Shown piece by piece: positions 43,167-52,134 of a DNA stretch of 64,000 nt. Under the pieces are notes generated by a model. That model searched no databases, was not told where the DNA came from, and was given only the letters and a program-made list of their open reading frames with translations. Where the stretch lies: contig DASSIM010000128.1 in assembly GCA_035691865.1 (NCBI GenBank), positions 8,507 through 72,506 of the forward strand. The letters run 5' to 3'. Within the stretch, counting starts at the first letter, position 1. Each line of letters starts with the position of its first letter. This DNA comes from Nitrosopolaris sp035691865. Its GTDB lineage: Archaea; Thermoproteota; Nitrososphaeria; Nitrososphaerales; Nitrososphaeraceae. The position numbers and the translations under genes were made by a program.

Positions 43167-43853
43167 TTGAGATTGTTATCCCTTTACTCTGGAGGCAAGG
43201 ATAGTACTTACGCTTTAGTTATAGCAAAAGAAATGGGACACGATATATCTTGCCTGTTAACAATGCACCCGGCTACAGATGCAAGCTTGTTGTTTCACTA
43301 TCCCAATAGTTGGGTGACAAGCTATCTCGGTGAAGCTATGTCCATCCCGTCGTTCGGATTTGCAGTACAATTTAGTACAAAGGAAGACGAATTGAGGTCA
43401 TTGGAACAAGCGATAATTGCCATCAAATCACTTCACGAAATTCATGGCGTTGTTCACGGGGGAATTTTCAGCAGGTTTCAAAGTAACATAGTCCAGAGAA
43501 TTTGTTCCAAACATAATTTAGCTGTGATCGCACCTCTTTGGCACATTCAGCAATCTGAGTATATGGATCTTCTGCTCGAGAAGAATTTCGATATCAAAAT
43601 TGTGAGTGTGTCTGCGATGGGGTTGGACGAAGGATGGTTGGGAATTTCTCTGGATCGAGAAGCATTACACAGATTGAAGCATTTGAGTAAAAAATATTCT
43701 TTCAGCGTTTGTTTTGAAGGTGGCGAGGCGGAGACTCTGGTGATTGACTGCCCTATCTTCTACAAAAAATTAAAAGTTAGGAGAGCCAACATCCACTGGG
43801 ACGGACAGCGGGGAATCTTTGAAATACTGGAAGTAGGATTAGAAGAAAAGTAG
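43167..43853 (+). CDS. dph6: diphthine--ammonia ligase (Dph6-type ATP pyrophosphatase)
   Basis: Last step of diphthamide formation on elongation factor 2. The 228-residue protein has the PP-loop LYSGGKDSTYAL at its N terminus, followed by GVVHGGIFSRFQSNIVQRICSKHNLAVIAPLWHI, YMDLLLEKNFDIKIVSVSAMGLDEGWLG and FEGGEAETLVIDCPIFYKKL, the hallmark of the MJ0570/Dph6 group. TTG 43167 is the best start. It is followed 2 bp later by ffh, so the two are probably one transcript. Confidence 0.9.
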   Translation: MRLLSLYSGGKDSTYALVIAKEMGHDISCLLTMHPATDASLLFHYPNSWVTSYLGEAMSIPSFGFAVQFSTKEDELRSLEQAIIAIKSLHEIHGVVHGGIFSRFQSNIVQRICSKHNLAVIAPLWHIQQSEYMDLLLEKNFDIKIVSVSAMGLDEGWLGISLDREALHRLKHLSKKYSFSVCFEGGEAETLVIDCPIFYKKLKVRRANIHWDGQRGIFEILEVGLEEK

Positions 43854-43855
43854 GT

Positions 43856-45223
43856 ATGCTAGATAATTTACGTACTGGTCTTCGGAGCGCCCTGAAAAAG
43901 ATTGTTGGAGCTTCTGATATAAACGAGGAGATTGTTGAGTCTTTATGCAAAGATGTTCAAAGAGCATTATTGCAGTCGGATGTCAACGTTAGATTGGTGT
44001 TATCAATTACCAATAACCTGAAGAGTCGTGCCCTAAACGAACAGCCTGTGAAGGGACTCTCGAGGAAAGATCATATTATTACGATTCTCTATGGCGAGCT
44101 AGCAAATTTGCTTGGTTATACAGGAGAAACTATCAAGAGCATTGACAAAATCCAACGCTTGCAGGATGATGGTCTATCTTTCAAAGCTGGAGTTCAAAAT
44201 ATTGTGTTGATGCTGGGTATTCAAGGGAGCGGCAAAACGACCGTCACAGGCAAGCTTGCTAGGTGGTTGACAAGACACGGTTACCGTGTAGCAGTAATTG
44301 GGGCAGACACTTGGAGGCCTGGTGCACTGACACAATTGAAAACGAACTGTGACAAGGTGAACGTGGAGGTGTTCGGTGATGAAGAAGATAAGGATGCCGT
44401 GAGGATTGTAAAAAAGGGACTAGAGCATTACAAGAAGCAGGCTCTTGATGTAATAATCGTAGACACAGCAGGCAGGCACAAAGAAGAAAGAGGGCTTTTG
44501 GAGGAAATGAAAACCATGTACGAGGTTTCCGATCCCGATGTCGTGTTGCTTGTAGTTGATGGGACAATTGGACAGCAGGCATATAACCAGGCAAAAGCAT
44601 TCCACGCGGCGGCACCTGTGGGAGGGATAGTGATATCCAAACTCGACGGTACAGCTAAGGGAGGAGGAGTCATCGCGGCCTCGGCCGCAACCGGTGCTCG
44701 CGTTATGTTTATAGGGACTGGAGAACGCATCGATGACCTAGAACAGTTCTCACCCACCCATTTCGTGGGAAGATTATTGGGGATGGGAGACATCAAAGCC
44801 CTACTAGAAATGGCAAAGAGCTTGGAGATGCAAGCGGATGAAGGACAGGCTAAAAGACTGCTGGGTGGTAAAATGACTATCGAAGACTTTTACGCGCAGA
44901 TGGAAAACGTGGGAAAAATGGGTTTTAAAAATGTAATTGACAATTTGCCGGGATTATCAGGAATGGTGAAAGATGACCAGCTTGATGCGTTGCAAGAAAA
45001 AATGGAAAAATGGAGATTTATTATTCAATCCATGACAAGAATCGAAAAACGCAGCCCTGATATAATGAACGATTCGCGGAGGAAGCGTGTAGCAAGGGGT
45101 TCCGGTATGACCGAACACGACGTCAAGGAGTTGATAAAACAGTATAACAATTCTAGGACCATGATGAAACAAGCAAAAGGTAGACAAATGCAGGGGATGC
45201 TAAGGAGATTCGGTATTGGTTAG
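43856..45223 (+). CDS. ffh: signal recognition particle protein SRP54
   Basis: GTPase that binds signal sequences and 7S RNA. The N domain (residues 1-~95) precedes the G domain with GIQGSGKTTVTGKLARWL, DTWRPGALTQLK, DTAGRHKEE, SKLDGTAKGGG and GTGERIDDLEQF. The methionine-rich M domain starts at about 325 (GGKMTIEDFYAQMENVGKMG) and ends MKQAKGRQMQGMLRRFG. The length of 455 is standard. It overlaps pus10 by 8 bp. The 7S RNA gene was not found in the window. Confidence 0.96.
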   Translation: MLDNLRTGLRSALKKIVGASDINEEIVESLCKDVQRALLQSDVNVRLVLSITNNLKSRALNEQPVKGLSRKDHIITILYGELANLLGYTGETIKSIDKIQRLQDDGLSFKAGVQNIVLMLGIQGSGKTTVTGKLARWLTRHGYRVAVIGADTWRPGALTQLKTNCDKVNVEVFGDEEDKDAVRIVKKGLEHYKKQALDVIIVDTAGRHKEERGLLEEMKTMYEVSDPDVVLLVVDGTIGQQAYNQAKAFHAAAPVGGIVISKLDGTAKGGGVIAASAATGARVMFIGTGERIDDLEQFSPTHFVGRLLGMGDIKALLEMAKSLEMQADEGQAKRLLGGKMTIEDFYAQMENVGKMGFKNVIDNLPGLSGMVKDDQLDALQEKMEKWRFIIQSMTRIEKRSPDIMNDSRRKRVARGSGMTEHDVKELIKQYNNSRTMMKQAKGRQMQGMLRRFGIG

Positions 45224-46343
45224 TGCTCACCCTCGTCAGTTCCTTAAACTAGAATTACGAAAGCGTTACAACCTCTGCAGCTATTGTATTAGCCGTCACA
45301 TTAAGGTTGGCAGAGGCAAATTGTCTTATGTCGACTCCGATAGGTGCTACATCTGCTGTGGCCTAATGAACAGGTTAGACTTCATAATTGGACGCATTGA
45401 GGAAGCAGTAAAAGGAGTTTATGATTTCGACACTTTCATTATAGGGACCATTCTTCCCCCAGGGATTTATGAACGAGAAGACCAAATTAGAGCTCGGCTT
45501 AAAATCAGGGGAAAAGAGAATATAAAAAACCAGCTCTTAAACGAACTCAGACGTAAGTTCGAAATTATTGCAAAGAAGAAAGTCGACTATCTAATACCAG
45601 ACATCACGATAAGCATAACTGTCGGAAGCGGGATGGAAGTCGACGTGGCTGCAAAGGCACGTACGCTAACTCTTGCGGGCCACTACATTAAAAAACAAAG
45701 AGGATTGCCACAGAAGCAATCTAAGTGTACGCACTGCGAAGGCAGAGGATGCAGATTTTGTAACAATTCAGGCTTCTCTGGATGCCGGAGTGTTGAAGGT
45801 ATTATTGCACAGCAACTCATGTGTCTAACGAAGAGCAGTGCTCCAAGATTTTCATGGGTTGGGAGTGAAGATCAGGATAGTCTAGTCTCGGGTGAGGGTA
45901 GGCCTTTTTTCGTACGTCTGTCCGATCCAAAAGTAAGGAGGTTAAGAACTAATCTAAATATTGATACACCAGAGATCTATGCGGTTATAGAGGCAAAACC
46001 TAAATGCGTTCCTCAATCGCCAATCCGATTTCTCACCAGAACCAAAATCATTGTAGAGAGTATGAATAGGATAACTGAAAATAATCTCGATGACCTGAAG
46101 CTACTAAATTACTCAAATGTTCAATTTCAGAACAAAGACAAAATAATTACGAAAAAAATCTATTCTGTCGAAGCTCGAAAGATAAAAGATAATCGCTTTG
46201 AGCTAACTCTGTTGACGGACGGGGGATTTGCGATAAAGAAATTCGTTAAAGGTCTTCAAAACACGTCGCCAAATGTTTCTGAGATTATGGGGAATAAATG
46301 CGAAACTATATTGTTCGATATATCAGAAGTATATATGCAGTAA
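45216..46343 (+). CDS. pus10: tRNA pseudouridine synthase Pus10
   Basis: Makes pseudouridine 54 and 55 in archaeal tRNAs. The N terminus has a zinc site (LCSYC ... CYICC) and a THUMP-like region. The catalytic domain has DVAAKARTLTLAGHYIKKQRGLPQ, a zinc-like insertion CTHCEGRGCRFC, and the catalytic aspartate segment GSEDQDSLVSGEGRPFFVRL. It ends in LLTDGGFAIKKFVKGLQNTSPNVSEIMG. 375 residues is slightly shorter than usual. It is coupled to ffh by an 8-bp overlap. Confidence 0.92.
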   Translation: MVSAHPRQFLKLELRKRYNLCSYCISRHIKVGRGKLSYVDSDRCYICCGLMNRLDFIIGRIEEAVKGVYDFDTFIIGTILPPGIYEREDQIRARLKIRGKENIKNQLLNELRRKFEIIAKKKVDYLIPDITISITVGSGMEVDVAAKARTLTLAGHYIKKQRGLPQKQSKCTHCEGRGCRFCNNSGFSGCRSVEGIIAQQLMCLTKSSAPRFSWVGSEDQDSLVSGEGRPFFVRLSDPKVRRLRTNLNIDTPEIYAVIEAKPKCVPQSPIRFLTRTKIIVESMNRITENNLDDLKLLNYSNVQFQNKDKIITKKIYSVEARKIKDNRFELTLLTDGGFAIKKFVKGLQNTSPNVSEIMGNKCETILFDISEVYMQ

Positions 46344-46381
46344 CATTTTTTTGAGAGAAGTCATGCTGTGAATTTGGTTAA

Positions 46382-47074
46382 ATGGATCCTTTAAGACTGG
46401 TTGAGGATGCCCGTTGCTCAGCTCGAATCCCTGAGAAAATATTTCAACGTATAGAAGAGCGATTTCATATTGTTATGGATGGCATTACGCGGATTGAGCG
46501 CGCATCTGGCCTAAAATATCCCTATTATTATATTCTACCAGAATTGGTCCTCGTCTCTTCGTCCGTAGAATATGACCAGGTCGGCATCTTCTTTGCGAGG
46601 ACCATTCCAACGATAGGGTTCAATAACAGACTAAAGGTAGTGATACAAATTACAGCCCCTTTAGTTGCCTACGGACTCCTGGGAACAGTCCATGCAATTC
46701 TAGCTCATGAATTCTTACACTACCTGGAATTAGTACGTAGGATTATCAAGATGAATCTGGTGTCAGACGAAGTCTCCACTACGTTATTTGAAGAAAAATA
46801 CTTGGACGCAGACCGCTTAATGAATGCCCGTGTAGTCTTTAGCTCGGATCCCACATTGATTCGGCATATCTCGAATAGGTTTAATGATGGATTCCAGGAT
46901 ACACGTTTGGAAAAAATAGCAATTAATGGATGGATTGACAAAGGACTTCCTGTGACAAAGGTGCGTCTCGATTGGAATATCATAAAAATACCATTTGAAT
47001 CAATGGCTTCGCTTGAAGTTGATGATATAGTAAAAGAAAAAATCGCTGCCTTTGAAAGAGCTTCAGCGATGTGA
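46382..47074 (+). CDS. zincin-like protein with HEFLH motif
   Basis: A 230-residue protein with AHEFLHYLEL at about 109-118: an HExxH zinc-binding helix inside a hydrophobic region, followed by acidic stretches that could supply the third ligand (FEEKYLDADRLM). There is no signal peptide, so it is expected to be cytoplasmic. I do not recognise the family. It follows pus10 by 38 bp on the same strand and may belong to the dph6-ffh-pus10 transcript. Confidence 0.65.
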   Translation: MDPLRLVEDARCSARIPEKIFQRIEERFHIVMDGITRIERASGLKYPYYYILPELVLVSSSVEYDQVGIFFARTIPTIGFNNRLKVVIQITAPLVAYGLLGTVHAILAHEFLHYLELVRRIIKMNLVSDEVSTTLFEEKYLDADRLMNARVVFSSDPTLIRHISNRFNDGFQDTRLEKIAINGWIDKGLPVTKVRLDWNIIKIPFESMASLEVDDIVKEKIAAFERASAM

Positions 47075-47120
47075 CGTTATATCTTTGGATTGTGACCGAC
47101 CTGGAAAATAGAAGGCGCTA

Positions 47121-47375
47121 TCAGCGTTTCTTTGTCGCCCTTTTCGAGTGTTCTGTAAATTCTGTGAAACCACATTTGCCACAGCTGAACCTGTCACGAT
47201 GTTCGGCCATAAACACACCTTTCCCGCATCTCGGGCAGTCGCGCTTATTCCTCGTGACGCTGTTACCCTCTATTATGTAAAACTTGTAAACTGCTACCTC
47301 CCCTTTCGGAGGTTTTTTCTTGTCAGCCGTGTTATCTCCTCCCTCCTTGCCCACGTGCCTTCGACTGAGTGGCAC
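47121..47375 (-). CDS. rps27ae: 30S ribosomal protein S27ae (eS31)
   Basis: The zinc finger CPRCGKGVFMAEHRDRFSCGKCGF and the preceding YKFYIIEGNSVTRNKRD are diagnostic of archaeal eS31, which has no ubiquitin fusion. The ATG at 47375 lies inside rps24e and gives 84 residues; GTG at 47354 would give a shorter form (77) closer to the usual ~55-70. It is the downstream gene of the eS24-eS31 pair. Confidence 0.92.
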   Translation of the reverse strand: MPLSRRHVGKEGGDNTADKKKPPKGEVAVYKFYIIEGNSVTRNKRDCPRCGKGVFMAEHRDRFSCGKCGFTEFTEHSKRATKKR

Positions 47376-47721
47376 TTGCTTGTTTGGCCTTTAGCTTCGC
47401 AGCTTTCTCATCAGCAATAATTTGCTTTCTTTCTTCCTTAGGCAAATTCCTTAATAATATATACCGCGGGAGATTTTTTCTCGCCTCGGTTTCGTCTGTA
47501 TAAATGTAAAACACAGCGCGGATATCGGTCATGCCTTTTCCGCAAACCATGGAAATCGGAATAACGGCCCTCTTTTCGACATTATTCTGTTTCGCGACTA
47601 TATCCGTGGCCTCAGTTCTCTTGATCCTACCTGCAGAGTTCTTAAAGATGACGCTCATCTCCTGTCTACCTAATAAGGGATTCTTGCGATCTTCGATCGT
47701 AACAAGCTCAACACTGGCCAA
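47332..47721 (-). CDS. rps24e: 30S ribosomal protein S24e (eS24)
   Basis: 129 residues beginning VELVTIEDRKNPLLGRQEMSVIF, with TEATDIVAKQNNVEKRAVIPISMVCGKGMTDIRAVFYIYTDETEARKNLPRYILLRNLP, the standard eS24 core. A basic, Ala/Gln-rich tail overlaps the start of rps27ae by up to 44 bp. Both proteins belong to the small subunit. Confidence 0.93.
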   Translation of the reverse strand: MASVELVTIEDRKNPLLGRQEMSVIFKNSAGRIKRTEATDIVAKQNNVEKRAVIPISMVCGKGMTDIRAVFYIYTDETEARKNLPRYILLRNLPKEERKQIIADEKAAKLKAKQASATQSKARGQGGRR

Positions 47722-47939
47722 CCTCTAATCACACAATCAGCCTTGCAGAACTCATATAAATATTCCTACAAGAGTTCTAGGAGGCTAGAGAAACTCAATC
47801 AAATGAAATGTCGTCTTGACTAGAATGGTGTAATTGAAGTTTCGCCAAGCAAATGGTGGGAGTTCTTTAAGTGATGCCTCATCTTTGGTATTAGAAGCTG
47901 ACGTAGCAGTTCAATCGCATATTCGTGATCGAGATAATG

Positions 47940-48029
47940 CGGGCCCGGTGGGCTTCGATCCCACGATAACTGGCTTCGGAGGCTTATGCTACAGCGATTA
48001 GCACCCTATCCTGGCTGGGCCACGGGCCC
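47940..48029 (-). tRNA. tRNA-Arg (CCG) with a ~15-nt intron in the anticodon stem
   Basis: On the minus strand the acceptor GGGCCCG/CGGGCCC, D stem GCCC/GGGT with the archaeal Arg-type loop AGCCAGGATA, and T arm GTGGG-ATCGAAG-CCCAC are clear. The anticodon loop CTCCGAA gives CCG, and its 3' stem GCCAG expects CTGGC, but about 20 nt lie between the D stem and loop where 5 are needed after position 26. A ~15-nt insertion restores 75 nt, though one A-C mismatch remains in the stem. An alternative loop, ATCGCTG in TGCTA/TAGCA, would read CGC but leaves no normal variable loop, and is more likely the intron hairpin. Confidence 0.75.
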
Positions 48030-48183
48030 CCGGTTTCTTTTTTTGATTACTATATAAGGGTACAGGAGAAGATAAGACGTCCATTGAAAGCCTGTTAACG
48101 ATAAAAAAGCGATATTTTTTGACCAAAATCGGAGAGAAATTCTCTAAATCTTCCATGTTAGCTAGATTACTTATCAGTTCAGA

Positions 48184-48600
48184 TTGTTAATTTGGAAAAG
48201 TTATATATCCAATCAGGTGGATTATGATTTGATGTACGCGAAAATATGTGACCTGGAAATGTTGTCAAGTTACATTACAGACGTTGTCGTCGGCGATGTC
48301 TTAGTAGTCCAAACATTAATTGCAAACCCTTTGGATTGGCATCACTTCTACGAAAAGATTTCAAGGATAAAAAAAGGAGACCGAACTGACTTCACTATTG
48401 TTACGAAGGAAGGTGAGAGGTTGATCGGTTCAGGAGATGTCAAAGACCTAGAGAAATGGAATAACAATGGAAAGTTTGGATTCAAAATCAAAATAACCAT
48501 TAAAAAACAAAAGTCCTTATCAGACCGACGATTGAGAGTACAGCGTCCGAATTGGCAAAAATCCTCCCCACAGATTGATTTGATGGCTGTACCGCAGTAG
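48184..48600 (+). CDS. hypothetical protein
   Basis: The 138-codon frame probably starts at ATG 48232 (MYAKICDLEMLSSYITDVVVGDVLVVQTLI), giving 122 residues. It has an alternating hydrophobic N-terminal half, FTIVTKEGERLIGSGDVKDLEKWNNNGKFGFKIKITIKK in the middle, and a basic tail. No known domain. It lies 120 bp before the phosphoglycolate phosphatase gene. Confidence 0.55.
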   Translation: MLIWKSYISNQVDYDLMYAKICDLEMLSSYITDVVVGDVLVVQTLIANPLDWHHFYEKISRIKKGDRTDFTIVTKEGERLIGSGDVKDLEKWNNNGKFGFKIKITIKKQKSLSDRRLRVQRPNWQKSSPQIDLMAVPQ

Positions 48601-48719
48601 ATTTGTAGTGGGAATGGCATCTGATCATTACACTTATACCTAAGAAATATTTGTCCAGAATTGGTGGATATTGGGAATACCTGAAGAGTCCTTTTTAACA
48701 TAGCGGAGCGTGCATCAGT

Positions 48720-49451
48720 CTGATAGATGTTAAAGCTTTTGCAGTCGATATTGATGGCACGCTAACAGAAAATGGTTGTGGTATGGTGTACTTGAACGGA
48801 ATTGCCACCCTGCGCTATCTTGAATATCTTGGCTGTCGAGTAGTTTTTGTGACGGGAAGAGCCTCGATTGAAGCATATATTCTTGCAGTATTTAGTGGAA
48901 CAACCCGCGTCGCAGTCGGAGAAAATGGCGGAGCTATAACAACAGCTCCAGCCAACCACTTGCTTCTTGCTAACAAAAAAAACTGCTTGAAAGGTTACGA
49001 AATATTGAAGGAGAACATCGAAGGTGTTCATATGAAGCCCGTCTTTAACAGACTTACAGAAGTCGTGTTGACCAGAACATTTGATATTCGTGAAGGTAGC
49101 AAAATCCTGGATGAAAATAATCTGAATTTAAGTCTTAGCGACAGCAAGTACGCATATCATATAAATGAAAAAAGTGTCAATAAGGGAGTAGGGCTGCTGG
49201 AAGCTTTAAAGATCCTTAATCTAAATCCTCAAGAAACAGTCGCGATTGGTGATAGTGAAACAGATCTACCATTATTCGACGTCTGTGGGTGCAGTATTGC
49301 TTTGAACCATGCTGAAGATACAGTGAAGTCTAGGGCAACACACGTCGTCAAAGGCGCAGAAGGGAGGGGTCTAGTGGACGCTATCGACCTTGTAGCCTTC
49401 AAGTATATGGATACAACTACTGAAAATGACTTTTCTCGCTCTATTCGATGA
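48720..49451 (+). CDS. phosphoglycolate phosphatase (HAD family), non-standard start codon
   Basis: Dephosphorylates 2-phosphoglycolate, or acts as a general archaeal HAD phosphatase. The catalytic motif I, VDIDGTLT, lies at 48747-48770, before the first ATG of this frame (48783). The frame is open back to 48702 but contains no ATG, GTG or TTG; CTG at 48720 is the best candidate and gives ~243 residues. Later motifs are VVFVTGRAS (II), NKGVGLLEAL (lysine, III) and AIGDSETDLPLF (IV). A TTTTTAAC element at ~48690 fits a leaderless transcript starting at about 48720. It overlaps argS by 26 bp. Confidence 0.85.
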   Translation: MIDVKAFAVDIDGTLTENGCGMVYLNGIATLRYLEYLGCRVVFVTGRASIEAYILAVFSGTTRVAVGENGGAITTAPANHLLLANKKNCLKGYEILKENIEGVHMKPVFNRLTEVVLTRTFDIREGSKILDENNLNLSLSDSKYAYHINEKSVNKGVGLLEALKILNLNPQETVAIGDSETDLPLFDVCGCSIALNHAEDTVKSRATHVVKGAEGRGLVDAIDLVAFKYMDTTTENDFSRSIR

Positions 49452-51357
49452 GATTCGCGAGGTCGTCTCTACCGCTCTTGGCCATTTGGGCTATCCTCAA
49501 GACAGCATCGACCTCTCGGAGCCTCCAAGACCAGAATTTGGAGACGTGAGTTCGAATGTGGCATTTCAAATAGGCAAAAAACTTGATAAGAAGCCATATG
49601 ATGTTGCTCGGGATTTTGTTGAAAACCATCTAAAACTAATCCTTCGAGATGGAGAGAAAGGTAATCGACGCTCCCTTATACTATCGGTCGAAGCACACCC
49701 TGGCGGATATATCAACTTCAGGGCAAATTATGAAAACTTAGCAGCACTGACATTAAATCAAGCACTTGAGAACCCCTCTTACGGTTTTTCCAATGTGGGA
49801 AATGGAACTCGTGTCACTATAGAACATACCAGTGTAAATCCAAACAAGGCTTTGCATATCGGTCATTTGAGGAATATTATCTTGGGTGATACGATATACA
49901 GAATTCTGAAAGCCACGAATCATAACGTTACGGTTTTGAACTACGTAGACGATTCCGGTTTGCAGGTAGCTGATATAGTCGTTGCATTCAAGTTCGCCGG
50001 ATTTCCTTTGGAACCGGACGAAAAATCAATGAAATTTGATCACTATTGTGGGGATCACGTTTACGTAAAGATAAACGAATTGTATAAAACTGAGCCCGGC
50101 TTGGAAGAGCGGAGAAGGCTCGTTCTGAAAGAGTTGGAGCAGGGTACATCTGAGCTGGCACGATTTGCATCCATGATAGTATCTAGGGTCTTGCACGAGC
50201 AGTTGACGACGTGTTGGAAAATGAAAGTTCATTATGACCTACTGAATCTCGAATCCCAAATTATTATTTCGAAACTATGGGAAAAAACATTCATTCGGTT
50301 GAAGGATAAACAAATTGCACACTTGGCCTCTGAGGGTAAGAACAAGGGGTGTTGGGTGATAAAGGGTGAAAGTGAATCAGCCGATGATAAGGTAATCGTA
50401 AGAAGTGATCTTACTACTACGTACATTGCGAAAGACATACCTTATGCTGCTTGGAAATTAGGGCTAGTAGAAGATCCATTTTACTATTACAAGTTTTCCG
50501 ACCAATGGGACAATACGTCGCTTTGGGCCACCACACTGGATTCATCCAAGAGCAACAAAGACCATCCTAAATTCGGTCCTGCTGACAGAGCCATAACCAT
50601 AATTGATTCCAGACAATCCAGGTTACAATCCATAATTTCTGGTACACTCTCTCAATTTCAACTAATGGAAAATAGGTATCACCATCTTGCCTACGAACCT
50701 GTGACAATAAGCTCCAAGACGGCAGATCTTCTAGGAATAAACATAGGGGACAAACATTCGATGCATATGTCAGGCAGAAAAGGCATTTATGTTAACGCTG
50801 ACTATGTTATAAAAATGGCTCAGTCAAAAGCTTATGATGAGGTTCGCTCAAGAGATCCCACCTTTTCACCTGAACGACTTAGTAAAATTGCTGAGGCAAT
50901 ATCCATCTCGGCTATTAGATATAATCTAGTTAAATACGATCTTGACAAGAGCATTAATTTTGATATCGTTGAATCACTAAGCTTAGAAGGCGATACTGGT
51001 CCGTATGTTCAATATGCATACGCAAGGTCTCGAAGGTTGTTGGAGAAATCTACAGAAGAGATATCGCAACTCTCGTTTGGCTTGCTGAACAAGGAACCCG
51101 AGACCATGCTTATAAAAGCAATCGCTAAGCTGGACCTAGTTGTTGAAGAGGCAGCAAAAACTCTTAAGCCAAAGTCTATTGCAAGATATGTGCACATGAT
51201 TGCTACTGCCTTTAATTTATTCTACGAAACAGTTCCTGTCCTCAAGGAACCTGATAGGGAAAAAAGGGTTACCAGGCTAGCCCTTGTTGTAGCATTCTGC
51301 AGAGCACTCAAAAATGCCTTCTATCTTCTGGGGATAGAACCATTGAACGAAATGTAG
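49426..51357 (+). CDS. argS: arginyl-tRNA synthetase
   Basis: Class I synthetase. The N-terminal Add-1 domain (FLALFDEIREVVSTALGHLGYP, RPEFGDVSSNVAFQIGK) precedes the catalytic domain with HTSVNPNKALHIGHLRNIILGD (HIGH motif), NYVDDSGLQVADI, and the KMSKS-like loop MHMSGRKGIYV. The C-terminal DALR anticodon-binding domain has NFDIVESLSLEGDTGPYVQYAYARSRRLL. The length of 643 is normal. tRNA-Arg lies 1.4 kb upstream on the other strand. Confidence 0.95.
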   Translation: MTFLALFDEIREVVSTALGHLGYPQDSIDLSEPPRPEFGDVSSNVAFQIGKKLDKKPYDVARDFVENHLKLILRDGEKGNRRSLILSVEAHPGGYINFRANYENLAALTLNQALENPSYGFSNVGNGTRVTIEHTSVNPNKALHIGHLRNIILGDTIYRILKATNHNVTVLNYVDDSGLQVADIVVAFKFAGFPLEPDEKSMKFDHYCGDHVYVKINELYKTEPGLEERRRLVLKELEQGTSELARFASMIVSRVLHEQLTTCWKMKVHYDLLNLESQIIISKLWEKTFIRLKDKQIAHLASEGKNKGCWVIKGESESADDKVIVRSDLTTTYIAKDIPYAAWKLGLVEDPFYYYKFSDQWDNTSLWATTLDSSKSNKDHPKFGPADRAITIIDSRQSRLQSIISGTLSQFQLMENRYHHLAYEPVTISSKTADLLGINIGDKHSMHMSGRKGIYVNADYVIKMAQSKAYDEVRSRDPTFSPERLSKIAEAISISAIRYNLVKYDLDKSINFDIVESLSLEGDTGPYVQYAYARSRRLLEKSTEEISQLSFGLLNKEPETMLIKAIAKLDLVVEEAAKTLKPKSIARYVHMIATAFNLFYETVPVLKEPDREKRVTRLALVVAFCRALKNAFYLLGIEPLNEM

Positions 51358-51941
51358 TAGATAAATAAGACTAATCGAGTATATTCCTTATAAGACATCT
51401 AGTTCTCATTCCTTATTTATTCTATCAGATAGGTACTCCAGAATTTGTCAAGAAAATGGTCTTTGATAGGTCAAACACTTGTTTGACGTTTTTGGCGAAT
51501 TTGTGCGCCAATCCTGAGCACCCATAGTGCGGCCTGTGTGACACGACCATGAGATACTACAAATATAGTAAATTTACTTCCTTAAAGATGCAAGTGGTAC
51601 TAAATTCCGTGCAATTGAGGGCACAGGATCCCACCGGACATAACCAGTAGGCAGATCAGATATTCAAAAACACAAAGTCAGTCTACTAGTTATTATTTTC
51701 CTGAGGCTGGATTCACGAGAGGTAATAGTCGCTGCTATATATAGTAATGAACATTAATCTAGTGGATCAAGAAATTTTGATCTCATGTTTGCAAACAGAT
51801 ACAAGCCCTGCTATATTCGCATTCCTGCTGCAAACATGCTAGAAAATAGGATTTTGACCCTAGTTGTATTGAGCATAGGCTGACTAAACTTCTTTTACAT
51901 AAGTAATACTTTAATTTTGGAGAATTCAGGACTAAATCGAA
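51358..51941. other. 584-bp intergenic region
   Basis: Between argS and tRNA-Cys. I see no plausible open frame on either strand, no repeat and no clear RNA fold. AT-rich tracts occur near both ends, including TATATATAG at 51736-51744, which could serve a promoter for a short transcript. Confidence 0.4.
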
Positions 51942-52030
51942 GGTGGGGTGGCAGAGCGGCCATGCGTTCGCCTGCAGAAAAAAACCCTGTAGTGAGCGAA
52001 TATATAAGGGTTCGAATCCCTTCCCCACCT
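51942..52030 (+). tRNA. tRNA-Cys (GCA) with a 17-nt canonical intron
   Basis: Acceptor GGTGGGG/CCCCACC, anticodon stem TTCGC (51967-51971)/GCGAA (51996-52000), loop CTGCAG-A with anticodon GCA (51974-51976), and T arm AAGGG-TTCGAAT-CCCTT. Seventeen nucleotides (51978-51994) interrupt the loop after position 37, the canonical archaeal intron site. The mature tRNA would be 72 nt with discriminator T. The D stem is only three pairs. Confidence 0.9.
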
Positions 52031-52134
52031 TGCTAGATGCAGTATGAGATGGCATTATTCTAAGTCCATTTCGTTCTTGGCTGAACTAAATATTTCAGCA
52101 AGAACCAAATAACCCGTCACCTTTCTTTGACAAT

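Noticed and set aside
44259..44796. Several overlapping antisense frames within ffh
   Set aside because: Shadows of the strongly biased codons of the SRP54 G domain.
51783..52055. 90-codon minus-strand frame spanning tRNA-Cys
   Set aside because: It runs through the tRNA gene and its flanks, has no motif and is therefore an artefact.
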